Shown: in pieces, positions 31,451 to 44,690 of the stretch | Position numbering within the stretch: position 1 is the stretch's first letter | Layout: each line of letters opens with the position of its first letter | NCBI GenBank assembly: GCA_947184155.2 | Contig: CAMXCT020006323.1 | Span: forward strand, 21,001 to 85,000 | DNA length: 64,000 nucleotides | Source of the DNA: Cladocopium goreaui | Lineage: Eukaryota; Sar; Dinophyceae; Suessiales; Symbiodiniaceae | Direction of reading: 5' to 3' | The notes under the pieces: generated by a model | What the model was told of the DNA's origin: nothing | The model's input: the letters and a program-made list of their open reading frames with translations, nothing else | The model's database searches: none | Position numbers and translations under genes: made by a program

Positions 31451-34223
31451 AACGAACAACATTAGCAAGCGTGACCCACCGGTGTTTAATGCCCCCTCAT
31501 TGTACATGCCAAAAACAAAAGATTCAGGGTTCACATTTTGGGGGGTCAGATTCCAGCATCTCAGTGCTTTTTTCGACATCTGAACATCGAAAAGTGGTCC
31601 GAGCATGTGGTGCTTTGTACATTTTGACTTCGATATGTGCTTCGCGCTGCAGCAGCGTGCAATTTTTGATTTCTCGTCTCCCCAATATGGCTCTGCACCC
31701 GCCGCTTTATTGAGACTACTTTTCGACCCTCCAGAGCCACAAAACATTGGAAAAAAACACAGCGTTGTCGACTTTTCGCCCCTTGATCTTCTTTCTGCTG
31801 ACTCTTTCTCTTCTGACTTCTTCTCTTCTCTGCCTCTTCCCACCTCTGCTGCTTCATCTATCCATATTGTCGGAAGTTTGACTTCTAAACTTTCCTTCGA
31901 TGGTTTCGTATGTAAATATACACACATATAAATTGTATCTATATAATTATATGGTTTTTTTTTATTTAATCTATATGATCAACAACTGTGGAATGCCATC
32001 GGTCTTCCTACAAAAGCGTTGATTGCATACACCAACCATGACCAGCAACTCCTGGGGCAATTGTATTGCGGTTGAAGTTGCATTGATCCTTCCCAAATGT
32101 TTTTGGATATGTTTCCGGAAGCAAATTATGAGGTTGACATAGGTTGACCCTGAGTTCACAATTTGACCTCGAATCGAAATTGTCTGCAGAGATTTATTCA
32201 ACCTCAGTATATATGGTCAAAACCCTGGTACCTAGTGAACCCCAAAATAGCTGGTAAATGGATGTTCATCCCACTACAAATGTATCTATAGGTATTGACC
32301 CATACCCATATAGATTATGGGCAAAAAGAGAAAAAACACGACTTGGCACTAAGCAGCGAGCTGGTGTTTGTCTCAAATACGCCTGAAAATCATATTAATA
32401 CACTTGGCTACTTGCTCCAAATATCCAATTCCAGACTTGCCACAATGTGATTTTTTCCCAGGAAAGACTCCTTTTGAGGATAGCGAAGACATAGTTTCCA
32501 TGTGTTTCTATTATTTATATATATATTTACATTTAAGCCAACCCTGTTATCTCAATGAACCTGCTAAGCATCATAAGCATCTCCAAAGCCCAACGACTTC
32601 TAGAGTTTACCACGGCATGAAACTGTTGCAACCACAGATGGTTTTTTGTATGGTTGTTGTGTTGTTCTTGTTGAACCATTAAGAATTGGAGCTTCATAAT
32701 CTTTTTTGACCTGTGCCTGGAAAAAGGAATATCAAACTTGGAGAAAATCTTCCACTCAAAATGTGTCCCTTCATGCCAAGGATCTTGGATCTGGGTCTCC
32801 TGCTCGTTCAAAGCCTCGAAAGAGGTTGGGCAAAACGGAGGAAAGATCTATATACCAGGATCCAAAAAATTGAACATAGAATGCAAGAATTCTAAGACCA
32901 ATCGGAAGAACCCCTCTGTCTGAGTTCTATCTCCAAGTTCGAGTGTACAAAGCGACTGGGCCCCTAGTCATCATGAATTGTTTATCCAAAATTCTGCCTT
33001 GATCCCTTTATCAATAAGTTCGAAGCATCGCCACATTTCTGATTGCGCCAGCCCAAACGCCTTGCTCAAAGGGGTTCATCCCCGCACCGGCTGCAGCAAA
33101 GAGTTGCTCGATGATGCGCGGATCGGTATTGCCTGAATGTTTAGTCGAACTCCTTCAGTTAGAGTTTATCAAAAAAATAAAGAGAAGATCCTCGCGGCAA
33201 ACATATCGTAACTCAAAAATAGGGTGGCTATCAGTTGGTGAAAACAAATGGTTGGTGAAATGCATTTGACCACTTCATGATCCCGCACGCCCTGCCTAAG
33301 CCACCTTGAAAGAGCATCTGCATGGGATCAAAACCTGAGATGTGAAGTAAGCAGCATTGTACTCACAAGACAAGATAGCGTGTTGGCAAATAAAAATGAG
33401 TCTTTTGTATTACTATATATTATGATCGACATTGATCAACAATCCCCCAGCATGAAAGTGATGACGGTGGTGGTGGTGATGATGAACTGGAATTCCCCAC
33501 AATACCCCGCAGTAAGCCTGCATGGGAACCATCAGACAGTTGACAGCTTGATGGGGTTGGTCTGCGAATGGATCGAAATGCCATGAAAAGGCCCAGTGCG
33601 GGTCTTGGATTTAAAATGATTTCATCAAGTTAAAATTGGTTGGGGATGATCTGAACCCTACCAACTCAGCATGCAGCATCGTTGTAAATTGGCTATGCCC
33701 TCGACCGTTTCAAGCATTAAAATGACTGAGGCCCAAAAATGCAAGCAGCAGCTTGCATCCGGTCCCCCTGTGTGCGTGTGTTTTGCAATCTCCCGCACCA
33801 CGCTACACATCTCTGGGTGTCCAAACCCTGGCCTGCAAAAAAGCTGTTGAAGCACAGATTGCTGGTGGCGGGAAGGGAAACTGGACATAACTGGTTCTAC
33901 TGGTTGGCGGACAAGTGGATGAAAGTTCTTCCCATTTAGCGATGCAGTGACTGGCCTTCCACATCCTAAAGGCTGCAGTTGTGCACAGTATGTTCTCCTA
34001 TGCACATCCAAAGCTAGTGCTTCAATGGGCTTCCCAAATAGATATCATTTGTTCGAAGGAAAACTGTACTGGTATCATTATTGTTCCCCTTCAGATTCCT
34101 CAACAGAATAGTCTTCACCACTCCTGTGCCGTAACCATGAAAATCTACGCGAAGCCAACGAACAAGTTCCAAAGGCTCATTTCATCTTATTTCATCTTAT
34201 TTCATGTTATTTCCACAGGAGAC
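31450..34223. other. Intergenic stretch without clear genes
   Basis: Both strands have open frames of 80-170 codons in places (for example 31470-31930) without codon bias or splice context. A TATTTCATCT triplet repeat lies at 34176-34210. Confidence 0.45.
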
Positions 34224-34391
34224 CTATCCTGGATATAGTGGATGTCTTTCAAGATCTTTCAAGTAGACCAACAGAGTTCTGGTGACGAATTCGCTGCTTG
34301 AAATCTCCAAAGCCCCTAGCCTTGCATGAAGAAGGGAGGCCTGGGCCAGCACATCCGGGACCAACTGGGGGGGTTCACTCACGTCACATAC
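34224..34391 (-). CDS. Candidate exon, unknown product
   Basis: A textbook acceptor (CTTTTTCTTTCGGGTCCAG) precedes 55 codons ending in TAG at 34224. It reads VCDVSEPPQLVPDVLAQASL then LHARLGALEISSSEFVTRTL then LVYLKDLERHPLYPG. Helical, Leu-rich character. GTCTCC right after the stop could instead be a donor. No known domain. Confidence 0.5.
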   Translation of the reverse strand, partial: VCDVSEPPQLVPDVLAQASLLHARLGALEISSSEFVTRTLLVYLKDLERHPLYPG

Positions 34392-35927
34392 CTGGACCCG
34401 AAAGAAAAAGGACTGGTGTGGGATATTCTGATGATATTCTTCTACCATTCCTCTACCTATTCAGAATGCTTGATTTTAACCCCCGGCCATTTGATGATTT
34501 TGATGATCCTCTTCAGGGCATGGACCCAACCGGTGAAACATTGGCAGCTCCAGGTTTCTGGTTTACACTCCAGGGCCTACCAAGAGTCACCCATTTTTTC
34601 ATGACGTCTCATTTCCGATTTGTGGATCTCTGATCACCCTCCGGAAGAAAAATTGACTAGCCAACCCCCCAGAATTATTGCAAGCCATTCGAAAATGGAA
34701 TTGGATATGGGGACCAAAAACCTTCGAGCCGATGTGAGCAATTTGCCAATTGTCAACTACCTGCTTTTCTCACTGAGCACCCACACGGGCCCGACATGTC
34801 ACCTGGAGATTTTGGTGCAGGTGTTTTGGCAGCCGCTAGTTACTGAGATAACCGGTTCCTGTTAGATAGCCAATGATTGTTTCAATGGTAATGTCTAATG
34901 TGTTCTAATGGGATATTCTTACCTCTTCATGGCTATGCAAAATCCACCCACCAGCCAACCAAAAAAAAGTTGATCCAGATTTGTAAGTTGGGCGAGTCAG
35001 GATCACCATGGCAACGTTCAGCACACAAGATTTGCAGACCGATTAGCCAACTAAGAATACTGGCGGATATGATGGCTATTACCACTGGGAGTATATCAAG
35101 TTATGTAATACACAGTACTGACCAGAACAACAGCCAAGCTGCCTCAGCCTGGAAGAAGGGCCCAAAAGATTTGGCCACAGGATGTGATGATTGGCACTAT
35201 CAAGAATCAACACTATGATGACTGGTTGCCTTCTCAGCAAAGTTCTCCCTTTTGTTTGTTGCATTATCCCTACCAGATCCTACCAGTCGTTATATCACGT
35301 CATGCCCCGAATCAGACCACCCGAGTCGAACGTGCGGAACGTGGCCTCCAAAACTTCCAAAGCATCAGCGCCGAAAGAATCGTGAGATGTTCACATAAGA
35401 CTCCAGCCAAGAGGAGCGTTAAGCCGTTAAGCATTCAACCATGCTAGAAGGCTGTGAGGACACAACATCGAGAGATTAATATGATAGAAGCGAGTTCACA
35501 ACCTTGAACTAAAGGAAATCAAATTTGGATTAGATCCCAAACTTTTATTCCCCATATTTCCCGATGTTGTTTGCACCTACAGCACAGGTCGAAAGAAAAC
35601 CATACCATTGTGCAACTTGCTGTCTTACACCCGATGAACTGATTGGGAAGCGATAGGCTCATGACTCCTATTCCCGGCTTCACCCAAGACGTCGGTAGAT
35701 GCAAATGGCCAAACACCTGTTGCGAAGTAGAAACCTTTGAAACCAGCATCCCAAAAAAATTGTCAAGTTCTGATTTTGACAATCTAAACTTCTGGTCTCC
35801 CTTTATAAATTTACATGATTTTGGCTTATGTTGGAGGACGTGTTGTGCCCCTTATCGTTGCTACAAGCACCAGGCACACTGCTGCATCACCACGGCCGCT
35901 CGAGCAAATCGTCTCCACATGTCCTTT
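34392..35927. other. Intergenic or intronic stretch
   Basis: A plus-strand island at 34516-34580 (MDPTGETLAAPGFWFTLQGL) is protein-like but lacks a clear donor. Nothing else is fixed. Confidence 0.4.
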
Positions 35928-36109
35928 TTATTGACCGAATTCGAGCATTTTACAATTGGCAACAATGGACAGAGGTCTGTGCCAGCCCGACTTGAAGTGG
36001 TCCATGAGGATCGTCTTTGGTGTTTTCTCTCCCAGTTTTGGTGCTGCAAATTGTATTGCATCCACCAACTCATTCGAAGCCAGGACGTCGACGACTCGGA
36101 GATGCTCGG
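35928..36109 (-). CDS. Candidate terminal exon, unknown product
   Basis: After GGTCCTGCAAAG the minus strand reads EHLRVVDVLASNELVDAIQF then AAPKLGEKTPKTILMDHFKS then GWHRPLSIVANCKMLEFGQ and TAA. Globular-looking, about 60 codons. Product not recognised; no catalytic motif identified. Confidence 0.5.
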
Positions 36110-37934
36110 CTTTGCAGGACCATGGAGGTGGACAAATATTGTTCGTCCGGTCCATTTATTCATCGTTTTCGATAAACCAACACAACCTATTAAAAAAAAA
36201 AAATGCATAAACAGTAAACAGATGTTTTGAGCCCCAAATAGGATACTTAAGATGATACAAGATGCAAAAGTTGAAATGGAAACTCCGATGTCCTGCAATT
36301 CCTCGAGCTTCCACGACTCAATCAGCGCAAGCAACAAACAAACTCGAACACAAACGGATAGGGACAAAACCATGCATGCAGCCGTCTAAAAAAATGCATT
36401 CCGCGAATATGGTGTATTTGTTCCAGGCGTTGGTGTGTCCATCCAAGTACTGTTGATAGCGGATTACCATCCCACCTTTTGCAATGATTCTTTAGCCCAG
36501 GGGTTGGAAACCTTGAGTAAACATATCAGCACATCCCAGAATTACCTTCCTAAAACGCGCCAGAGCGGTCTACTCTCGTCAAGCAAAACCCTTTTCTTGA
36601 GAAACACAGAGGCAGCACATAGGCTTTCATGGCAGCACTGGCAGCATGGTTTCGTCCATTTGGTGGACTGAGACCGTCAAAATCCTGCGCCACTGTGAAG
36701 AAGCTACGCAGTGCACTGCTCCTATTTTCTTCTTTCCCCGGGTGCCAGATAGTATCAGATAGTGATAGTGAGACAAGCTGTGGAAAGGCTCGGTTTCATG
36801 TGAGGTGGCTACGCGGCTACGCGGCCACAACGGGATGGTTGACCGTAGGTTTATCCAAAATAGGGAGGGCTCCAATGGTCCAAATCCATTGATTTCCCCT
36901 TGGAAATGGTGGATGACTGTGACCACCAATGATGGTGTATGGAAATGTCGACTGAATCTCCCCAAATGCAGACCCCGATTTTTGTTCTGTCGCAACCAAG
37001 GAGCAAACCTTGCTGGGGATGATATGTCTGGCATCCAGATTCAAAGACGATCATTGCCAGCCTCAGTAAAGTCGTGGTGACAAGTTGTTGCACACCAACG
37101 AGGCGTCAAGCACCAGCTTGGGTTGTCTGCAAGAGTTTCGGCCACGACCCACAAATATACTTGGAAAGCTTATTGGATAAAGATGGAGTTGTAGCCCTGC
37201 TCAGTAACTCCGCAAGAGTGGCTAGTAAGTTTTAAGTAGAGAGGCGCCCACGAAAGTAGACTCTACATAATGTCTCTGCACACGTTGCGTTCCCTCGACA
37301 GGATTGAGGAAAAGACAAACACTGGGTCTAATTCAAACAATCATACAAAGACGAGGATATAAGCAGACGTACTGTACCCAGAAGCAGGGGCAGAATTGAG
37401 ATGTTGAAATTCCATGCATTCTATTTCTGCATGGGGGTCAACCAACAAAATTTGCCCATTTGCCAACCACCGAGGCACCTCAACGACGGAAGTTGGCTGC
37501 GAAGCGACTACTCAAAGCGCCCGTGTCTCCTTGGGGATGGGATCCACAACATCCGATCGAGAGAATTGTCGGATTTGACGATGTCTTAATAGTCTTAATT
37601 AGTTGAATTCATTGAGGTAATGTGAGGTAATTCATGTTCTTCCTAATTAGTTGAATTCTTCATTGAGGTAATGTGACTTTAATATGAAGGATTTGTTTTT
37701 CTTCCATCATCTTACTCTCTGTAGATTTTCCCGTAAACCGTAAAACAATCTAGGGGATAAGACTTCATCAGAAATCCATGAGACACATAGGAAGTTGGAT
37801 AGTCTACTTCCTTCACTGGCTGTAAGTGAGCAATCTCGGAAAGGTATCGCTTAAAGATCTTAAAGGATAGTGTTCATGATTCTATTTGACTCCGCCAAAG
37901 CAGAGCCAAATAGCTTTGCTTTCCCTTTTGTCAG
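36110..37934. other. Intergenic stretch
   Basis: Open frames on both strands around 36627-37090 compete with one another and no splice context decides between them. A direct repeat (TAATTAGTTGAATTC followed by CATTGAGGTAATGTGA) occurs twice at about 37597-37632 and 37644-37677. Confidence 0.45.
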
Positions 37935-38123
37935 ACCGTCTTCGCTTTTCGGACCCATTTTTCGTGACGGTCCCATCGCTGGGCGCCTCCAGTGGACCGC
38001 TTCCGCAGTCCCTGCATGGCAGGATGGGGCTTGGGCACCTGGAGCGCACAGGGCAACTACCCAAGGGCGCGTGGGCGTTCATGGCTGGGCTGTCAAAACT
38101 GGAGGAGAACTGCCGAGACCAAG
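37935..38123 (+). CDS. Candidate exon, plus strand
   Basis: Excellent acceptor (GCTTTCCCTTTTGTCAG) and donor (GACCAAG|GTATAT). The preferred frame reads RLRFSDPFFVTVPSLGASSG then PLPQSLHGRMGLGHLERTGQ then LPKGAWAFMAGLSKLEENCR, with GC-ending codons. It is one of few plus-strand candidates in a minus-dominated region. Product unknown. Confidence 0.5.
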
Positions 38124-38342
38124 GTATATCTCGCAAGAATAAGGTTGGTACCCCGCGAAGACAGTACGAAACAAAGAAATGATTTTGGTGGTAAATGTTG
38201 CTGAGGCGGATGGATGTCTTTGGGGTGAAGTTATTGAAGTTATAGTGAACACATCTAAAACCAAAAATGCTGGATACCACTTTGAGACCACGAACTTTGA
38301 AGGAATTAGTGGATGTCCCTGAATTTTGAAGCCTCCAACCAC

Positions 38343-38550
38343 ATCTTCCAGGTTCAAATTCAGCTTCCCGGCCTTGTCAAGCTGCGCCACGACCGTGATC
38401 TTCTTCATCATGCGCTTGTCCTGACGCACAAATGTGATCAAATCCTTCTCCAAGTGGCTCGCCCAAAACTGTGGGACCCACAGCAGCATGACGAGAAAAT
38501 GTGTCTCCCGCCCAAGACCGACAAAGGCCAAGGATTGGTTGATCACCCAA
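38343..38550 (-). CDS. Candidate exon, unknown product
   Basis: Minus strand reads WVINQSLAFVGLGRETHFLV then MLLWVPQFWASHLEKDLITF then VRQDKRMMKKITVVAQLDKA then GKLNLNLED, ending before GTGGTT. Strong GC-ending codon use. The opposite strand is also open (VQIQLPGLVKLRHD) behind an acceptor-like CATCTTCCAG, so the strand is likely but not certain. No known family recognised. Confidence 0.45.
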
Positions 38551-39853
38551 CTTTGTCCTATACCTTTCCAACTGTGCTGCATCATGTTGTTTCATGACTT
38601 TGTTGTTTCTACCCTGCAATGTCTGGTTGGTCCGATTCCAATCTCTTCGAATGGGCTGCAGCTGGCTATACCTTGCAACTGCGGTCGTCATCGCCTCTGG
38701 CATGAGCTGATCTGACGCACGCGGCGAAGACTCTCGGCCTTGGGGTGGCTGATCCGGAAGGTGTCTAGTTGATAGTGCCGGTGTAAGTGGCCATGGATCA
38801 ACATTTCTAGGAGACTTGGGGATGGTTTTGTCATGATTTGTTCCATGGTCTTTTCACACGCTTCTGAGTCTGTGTTCTGTAAATTTCTGTAAATTTGACT
38901 CAGTAAAATGAGAGAGTAGACCCCAAAAGCTTACGTACAGAAATGACAGGCCCGAGCCGTCCCACACGAGAATACGATCACAATTCAAAAGAAATAAAAG
39001 CTCTGTGCTTCCAATTGTGTTGCTTCACCAACCAGTCGCAAAGTCCTGAGTCATACCTGGAAAAGAAACGTCACTTGAGCAGCTCCATCTTTCGGGGTAC
39101 CACATTGCCACATCTTTCTTCCTCATCCACTGTGAGGGCCAACAACGGCTGAGGGCCTTGCTGCCCTTTCCTTTGTAATAGTTGTCGTAGCCCTGGTCTA
39201 AGAGCTGATCGTGGCGGGTCGCTCGATATCCAAGGGCTGTTCTGCATCACGTGGATCATGGTCTATTCAATAATTCAATCTATTCACACAAACACAATCA
39301 ATAGATGACAAGCAGATTTGTTGGTTCGTAAGAGTATGCGTATATCATATATCAATGTTTACGTATACTGCGTATACGTATACACATATCATTTCATACA
39401 GACCAGAGTACAACTATCTGATAATCTATTTCCCCATCTGTAGCTATTACATCCCGTTCGTTGCCAGATTCCGATAGCTGTTGCTTCACCAAGCTGTTGG
39501 ACCTGTGCCCTGTGCCCTGGAAAGTAATTCCCTGCTACTTTGACGGTGATTCATTTCTCTTCATTTTATGGTCATCTACTTTTCTATCGTTTTGGGCACT
39601 ACTCTGGCAGGAAAACTGAAAAACTAAGAAAGGTTGCTTCCTGACACCTGAACAGCACTCAGGAACCTGTTCCACTAACTTGATTCCCTAGGCCCTAGGC
39701 TTAAAGACGTCTCCCCAACTAGCATGCAAGAGCAACGTGAAATTGGTATGGGTCACAAAAATTCTGGCCGTTAAAATTGGATTCTTGAAGAGAAAACTGA
39801 ACTAAATCCGTGGTTTCCGGCTGATAAGTGCTTACAAATATAAATCTACCTAC
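38551..39853. other. Intron or intergenic stretch
   Basis: A minus-strand island at about 39080-39250 reads HDQLLDQGYDNYYKGKGSKA and could be a later exon of the Gly-rich gene that starts at 40054. Confidence 0.35.
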
Positions 39854-40054
39854 CGTCACATATTCACCTGGCACTCTGTTCGCATCACCCCATCCTCCAT
39901 GGTGTGCGCCAATGTCCCCCGCCTGGCCCCAACCGCCACCGCCACCATAGCCGCCCCCATAGCCGCTACCGCCGTAGCTGCCACCGTAGCTGCTACCATT
40001 TCTGCCACTGCCATAGCCACTGTCGTAGCTCTTGCCCTGCATGTTGCTGGACAT
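39854..40054 (-). CDS. First exon of a glycine-rich protein
   Basis: ATG at 40054 (MSSNMQGKSYDSGYGSGRN) opens 67 codons in phase 0 to a consensus-like donor ACG|GTAGGTAG. The middle is a Gly/Tyr/Ser-rich low-complexity tract of GGSYGGSGYGGGYGGGGG type, ending GAHHGGWGDANRVPGEYVT. Such tracts occur in RNA-binding glycine-rich proteins, but no RRM or cold-shock domain is present in this exon. A further exon is expected downstream on the minus strand. A GKGQGSYSKGKSKAGRG island at 40200-40265 lies upstream and may be an earlier exon of the same gene. Confidence 0.5.
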
Positions 40055-40264
40055 GCAGTCAAGAAGAAGGAAAGAACAAACCAACCTTGGCACTGCCTGG
40101 AACTGCCTTCAAGCGACTACGAAACCACCAACACTTCGCAGCAGAATCCTAAATTCATCCCCAAGAAATAGAACGGTTTCCACCAGCAACTTTCACCATG
40201 TAGTATAATCTTCGCGGCCCACGCCCCGCCTTGGACTTGCCTTTGCTGTAGCTGCCTTGCCCTT

Positions 40265-42960
40265 TGCCTCAGAATGCACTGGAACATCATGGAACATCAT
40301 AACCTCAAAATGACCCCGTTTTGGGAAAAATCTTACCAGTTCATGCTGCATCCCCATGTGCCACAAGGAAACGATCGCATTTTGCCTGTCGATGTTTTGA
40401 TATGTTTTGATATGGCCTGCTCTCAAGCAACGTTCTTGTTCTATCATGTTCTATCTATCTTGTTCCCACTTCATTGATAATTGATCTGGCATTGGTGTAC
40501 TATGTGGTATGTGTGCATCTGTATCACCGCAGTCCAAACTTCAAGCAAGAGGTACTGCGCACCGGAATCTCTTTGGGAGATCTCAACCAGTGATGCGCAT
40601 CCACCCAGCTGCCCCACAAGTTCTAAGACCAGCGACTGGAGTAGGTGGAGACAGCCAGTGACTTGCCTGAAGGCCGAGTTCCATGATGACCCAGAACTGC
40701 GGTTTCCGTAAACATATGTGTCATCATATACGTATATATATATATATACACGTATATATAATGTATATATAATGTATATAATAATATATAATATGTATAT
40801 ACTGTATATACATACGACATACATATATCAAAAAGGTTTTCATTTCATTTCCAAGTCCGCTGAGACTATGTGGATTCTTCACAGGGAAACACAAAGCGAG
40901 GGCAGGCGTGAAGGATATATGTCACGAATCTGGGAGCCGCAAAAGTTTGGAAATATGTCCAACAAGTCAGAAAATCTCAGCTCCCTTACAATCTGCCATT
41001 TATTTGGAGGACTTGATAGCGACACGTCAATGCAGAGCACATTTGCCGTCAAACCCCGGAAATCTGTGTTTCCGGACCGCCACCCTGCGAAAGCACGAGG
41101 GACACAAATGGACCATGGACAGTTGGTCGGTCAGCTCGTTTCCAGAGTATGCCGGAGCTGCCATGAACCAACAACAGCCAGTTGAAAGTGTTATTGCATG
41201 TGATTGCACTCAAGAATTTGGTGCCTAGGGCACCCCAAAGTGAAACTGCTTGGTGAGTCGGGCCTTCTTGCCCTTACTCAGACCTTTGGTGCCTCAGGAC
41301 GGAAGAAAACTATGAGTCTTTCATAGTCTTTCCAGAAGGGCGATGAGGGGCAACGGGCACCAACCGTTGAGGAAACCCCAGGAAATCCTGCTTCAAGGTG
41401 CAATTCAACTGGAAGAAACATGGACGACTTCAGCAGTCCCAGTTTTTTGATGTTTTTTGGAAGCATCCAGGTGGAAATGCCAGAAGCGAACACAGAGACA
41501 GACGACTCGCTCGAGCTAATCTGGCACAGTTTTGGCATTTCATATTTCCTCAACATTCAACTTCTGATTCTTCAAATACTGCGACAGAACAAAGGGATGC
41601 AAAAACCATCCCAATGTTTGGCCGAGTTTGGCCCCACAATGCTATCAGACCACACACATCATTTCTATGGGCACTTCATCCAGACCTGGTCCTCTTTCCC
41701 AGGTCGGCCACTCGACCAGGGCAAGCTGTGCACCTGAGTCCCCAGCTCTTCTTGACGAATGTCTGATTGCCTTGGACCACACTTGAACAGTCTGAGCTGG
41801 GAAATGGTGGGTCCAACTTGGGCATAAAAGTTGGATGATTAACCAACATGACCAACATGACCAAACCTGTACCCACGGCCTGAAAGTGTCAATGCCCAAA
41901 TCCTCTGAATGTCAGGCGAAACTTTGTAAGCAAAATCGGCGTGAAATGTTGCGACGGACTCAATTTTTGCTCAAATCCTTTGTGTGTTATACCGAGTTAT
42001 ACCATGTTATACCCATCCAACTTCAGGTTCAGGAAGTTCCACCAGTGCTTCTGTTTAATACGAACCATCGAACCATCCCAGTTTTGGGTGCCCTCAATTT
42101 TGAGCACCCCTTTCCATGGCTAAATGCCCGGAAATATGCATCCACCGTTTGTTGCCAGGCCACGATTTACACGTAGCAGGTTCGAGGACCTGAGACAGCA
42201 AAACAACGAAGCACCAGGTGCTGCATGGGAGCTAAGCTGAGCTAGACAGTGTACCTGCAAATATGTACCTGTAACCTTATGTAACCCTCTTGTTTTTTGC
42301 TGAAAGAAAACTTTATGAGTGAGCTCGAACCCGGGCACACATGGATTTTAGCAACTGCTACAGAATATCAAAGGTTCAGGAATGGAGGGTATGTAAGCAA
42401 TTCAGGTGCAAGTAGAGCTGTTCCAGTTCCAAGAGAAAGTCAGGGATGCTATTCACTAGCCTTTTGACTTTTGACCTCTATGTCAGTCACTATGTTGACC
42501 TGAACCACAGGTTGTGACTCGATGAGGATCATCCCATGCATGGTTTGCCAACGGCTGCGTGCACCCCCATCAGCCATAAAATGTTAAGAAATGAATACAG
42601 TTAAATCATACGGATTCATATGGTTGAAAAACATGACTTGCTCTTAATCTTGCAAGCAAAGGTCCAAACCATGCAGGTCATCTAAAGCCAATTTCCCATG
42701 GCACTGGGAAGCCACACTTTCCGAGGCTCTTGCCCTTGCCTTTGCTCTTGCCTTTTGGCCCCCTGCCAGTGAGTGCCAAGGCTGCTAGAACAAGCCCAAC
42801 AGCACAGGAGCGACTTGAAGTATCAACCTACGACATAGTGAGACCGGATAACCCCACAAATCACCTTCTTCCAATAATGAGCACCAAATGTTGTAGCGGG
42901 GACGGGGAAGGAAGGAAAGACAAAGGAGGTGGTGGAGGATCGAGAAGTAAAACAAGTTGT
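40265..42960. other. Intergenic stretch
   Basis: A TA-rich run lies at about 40728-40815. Long open frames near 41398-41766 on the plus strand overlap each other in two frames without bias. No gene called. Confidence 0.4.
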
Positions 42961-43115
42961 ATGTGAAGAGTTGTGCCTGACAAATTGGTATATGAAAGAT
43001 GGTGTGCGACAAAGAAAATGGTGTGTGTGCCAAAGTTTTGTGTGAAAGATCGTGTGTGTGAAAGTTGTGTGTGAAAGATGGTGTGTGACAAAGTGGTGTG
43101 TGAAAGATGCACAGC
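42960..43115 (+). repeat. GTGTGTGAAAGATGG minisatellite (left part)
   Basis: Units of GTGTGAAAGATGGTGTG and TGTGACAAAGT, of the same family as 44690-45258. It lies to the left of the GC-rich satellite. Confidence 0.85.
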
Positions 43116-43234
43116 TGCAAAAGAACAATGTGCAGGGTCCCAAGATGCCGTGCAGAGACATCAAAGCATGTCACTTACAGCTGTGACTGCACAAAACCAA
43201 AAGTTCGTTGCTGGATAAGAAAATGTCACTTTGT

Positions 43235-44690
43235 GCCACGCCTGCCACGCAAAGTGCCGCGGCGCCCCGGGCGACCAACGGCGACCAAGCGCGCCCCCAA
43301 GTGCAACTTCTGCCACGCCTCCCACGCAAAACGAAGGTAGATGTCGCCAAGTGCAACACCTGCCACGTGAAACCAAGGTGGATGTCACCTTGTGCCACAC
43401 CTGCCACGCAAAGTGCCGCGGGGCCCCGGGCGACCAAGCGCGCCCCCAAGTGCAACTTCTGCCACGCCTCCCACGCAAAACGAAGGTAGATGTCGCCAAG
43501 TGCAACACCTGCCACGTGAAACCAAGGTGGATGTCACCTTGTGCCACACCTGCCACGCAAAGTGCCGCGGGGCCCCGGGCGACCAAGCGCGCCACCAAGT
43601 GCAACTTGTACCACGCCTGCCACGCAAAACGAAGGTAGATGTCGCCAAGTGCCACACCTGCCACGTGAAACGAAGGTGGATGTCACCAAGTGCCACGCCT
43701 GCCACGCAAAGCGCCGCGACGCCCCGGGCGACCGCGACGCCCCGGCCAAGCGCGCCACCAAGCGCAACTTGCACCACGCCTGCCACGCAAAACGAAGGTA
43801 GATGTCGCCAAGTGCCACGCCTGCAACGTGAAATGAAAGTGGATGTCTCCTTGCGCTACGCCTGCCACGCAAAGTGCCGCGGCGCCCCGGGCGACCAACG
43901 GCGACCAAGCGCGCCACCAAGTGCAACTTGTACCACACCTGCCACGCAAAACGAAAGTAGATGTCGCCAAGTGCCACGCCTGCCACGTGTAACCAAGGTG
44001 GATGTCACCTTGTGCCACGCCTGCCACGCAAAGTGCCGCGGCGCCCCGGGCGACCAACGGCGACCAAGCGCGCCACCAAGTGCAACTTGTACCACGCCTG
44101 CCACGCAAAACGAAGGTAGATGTCGCCAAGTGCCACGCCTGCCACTGGATGTCACCTTGTGCCACGCCTGCCACGCAAAGTGCCACGGCGCCCGGGGCGA
44201 CCAACGGCGACCAAGCGCGCCACCAAGTGCAACTTCTGCCACGCCTGCCACGCCTGCCACGCCAAACGCAGGTAATGTCGCCAAGTGCCACGCCTGCCAC
44301 GTGAAACGAAGGTGGATGTCACCAAGTGCCACGCCTGTCGCCAAGTGCCACGCCTGCCACGTGAAACCAAGGTTGATGTCACCAAGTGCCACACCTGCCA
44401 CGCAAAGTGCCCGGGCGACCAACGGCGACCAAGCGCGCCACCAAGTGGAACTTGTCCCACCCCTGCCACGCAAAACAAAAGTAGATGTCGCCAAGTGCCT
44501 CGCCTGCCACGTGAAACGAAGGTGGGTGTCACCAAGCGCCCCACCTGCCACGCAAAGTGCCGCGGCGCCCGGGCGACCAACGGCGACCAAGCGCGCCACC
44601 AAGTGCAACTTCTACCACGCCTTCCACGCAAAACCAAGGTCGATGTCGCCAAGTGCCACGAATTTGCCATAAGTGCCACGCCTGCCACGC
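43235..44690. repeat. GC-rich ~150-160-bp satellite
   Basis: About nine units, starting near 43235, 43394, 43543, 43692, 43855, 44014, 44161, 44388 and 44538. Each has GCCACGCCTGCCACGCAAAG, then GCCGCGGCGCCCCGGGCGAC, a GACCAAGCGCGCCACCAAG tract and AAGGTAGATGTCGCCAAG. The unit holds an internal repeat of CCACGCCTGCCACG. Long frames on both strands (over 400 codons) follow from the absence of A/T-rich stops and do not indicate a gene. Confidence 0.93.

Noticed and set aside
43392..44672. Plus-strand frame of 426 codons and minus-strand frame of 448 codons with repeated CHACH-type motifs like cytochrome c heme sites
   Set aside because: They lie in the GC-rich satellite; CXXCH arises because GCCTGCCACG is the repeat word. 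Both strands are open at once and no flanking exon exists.
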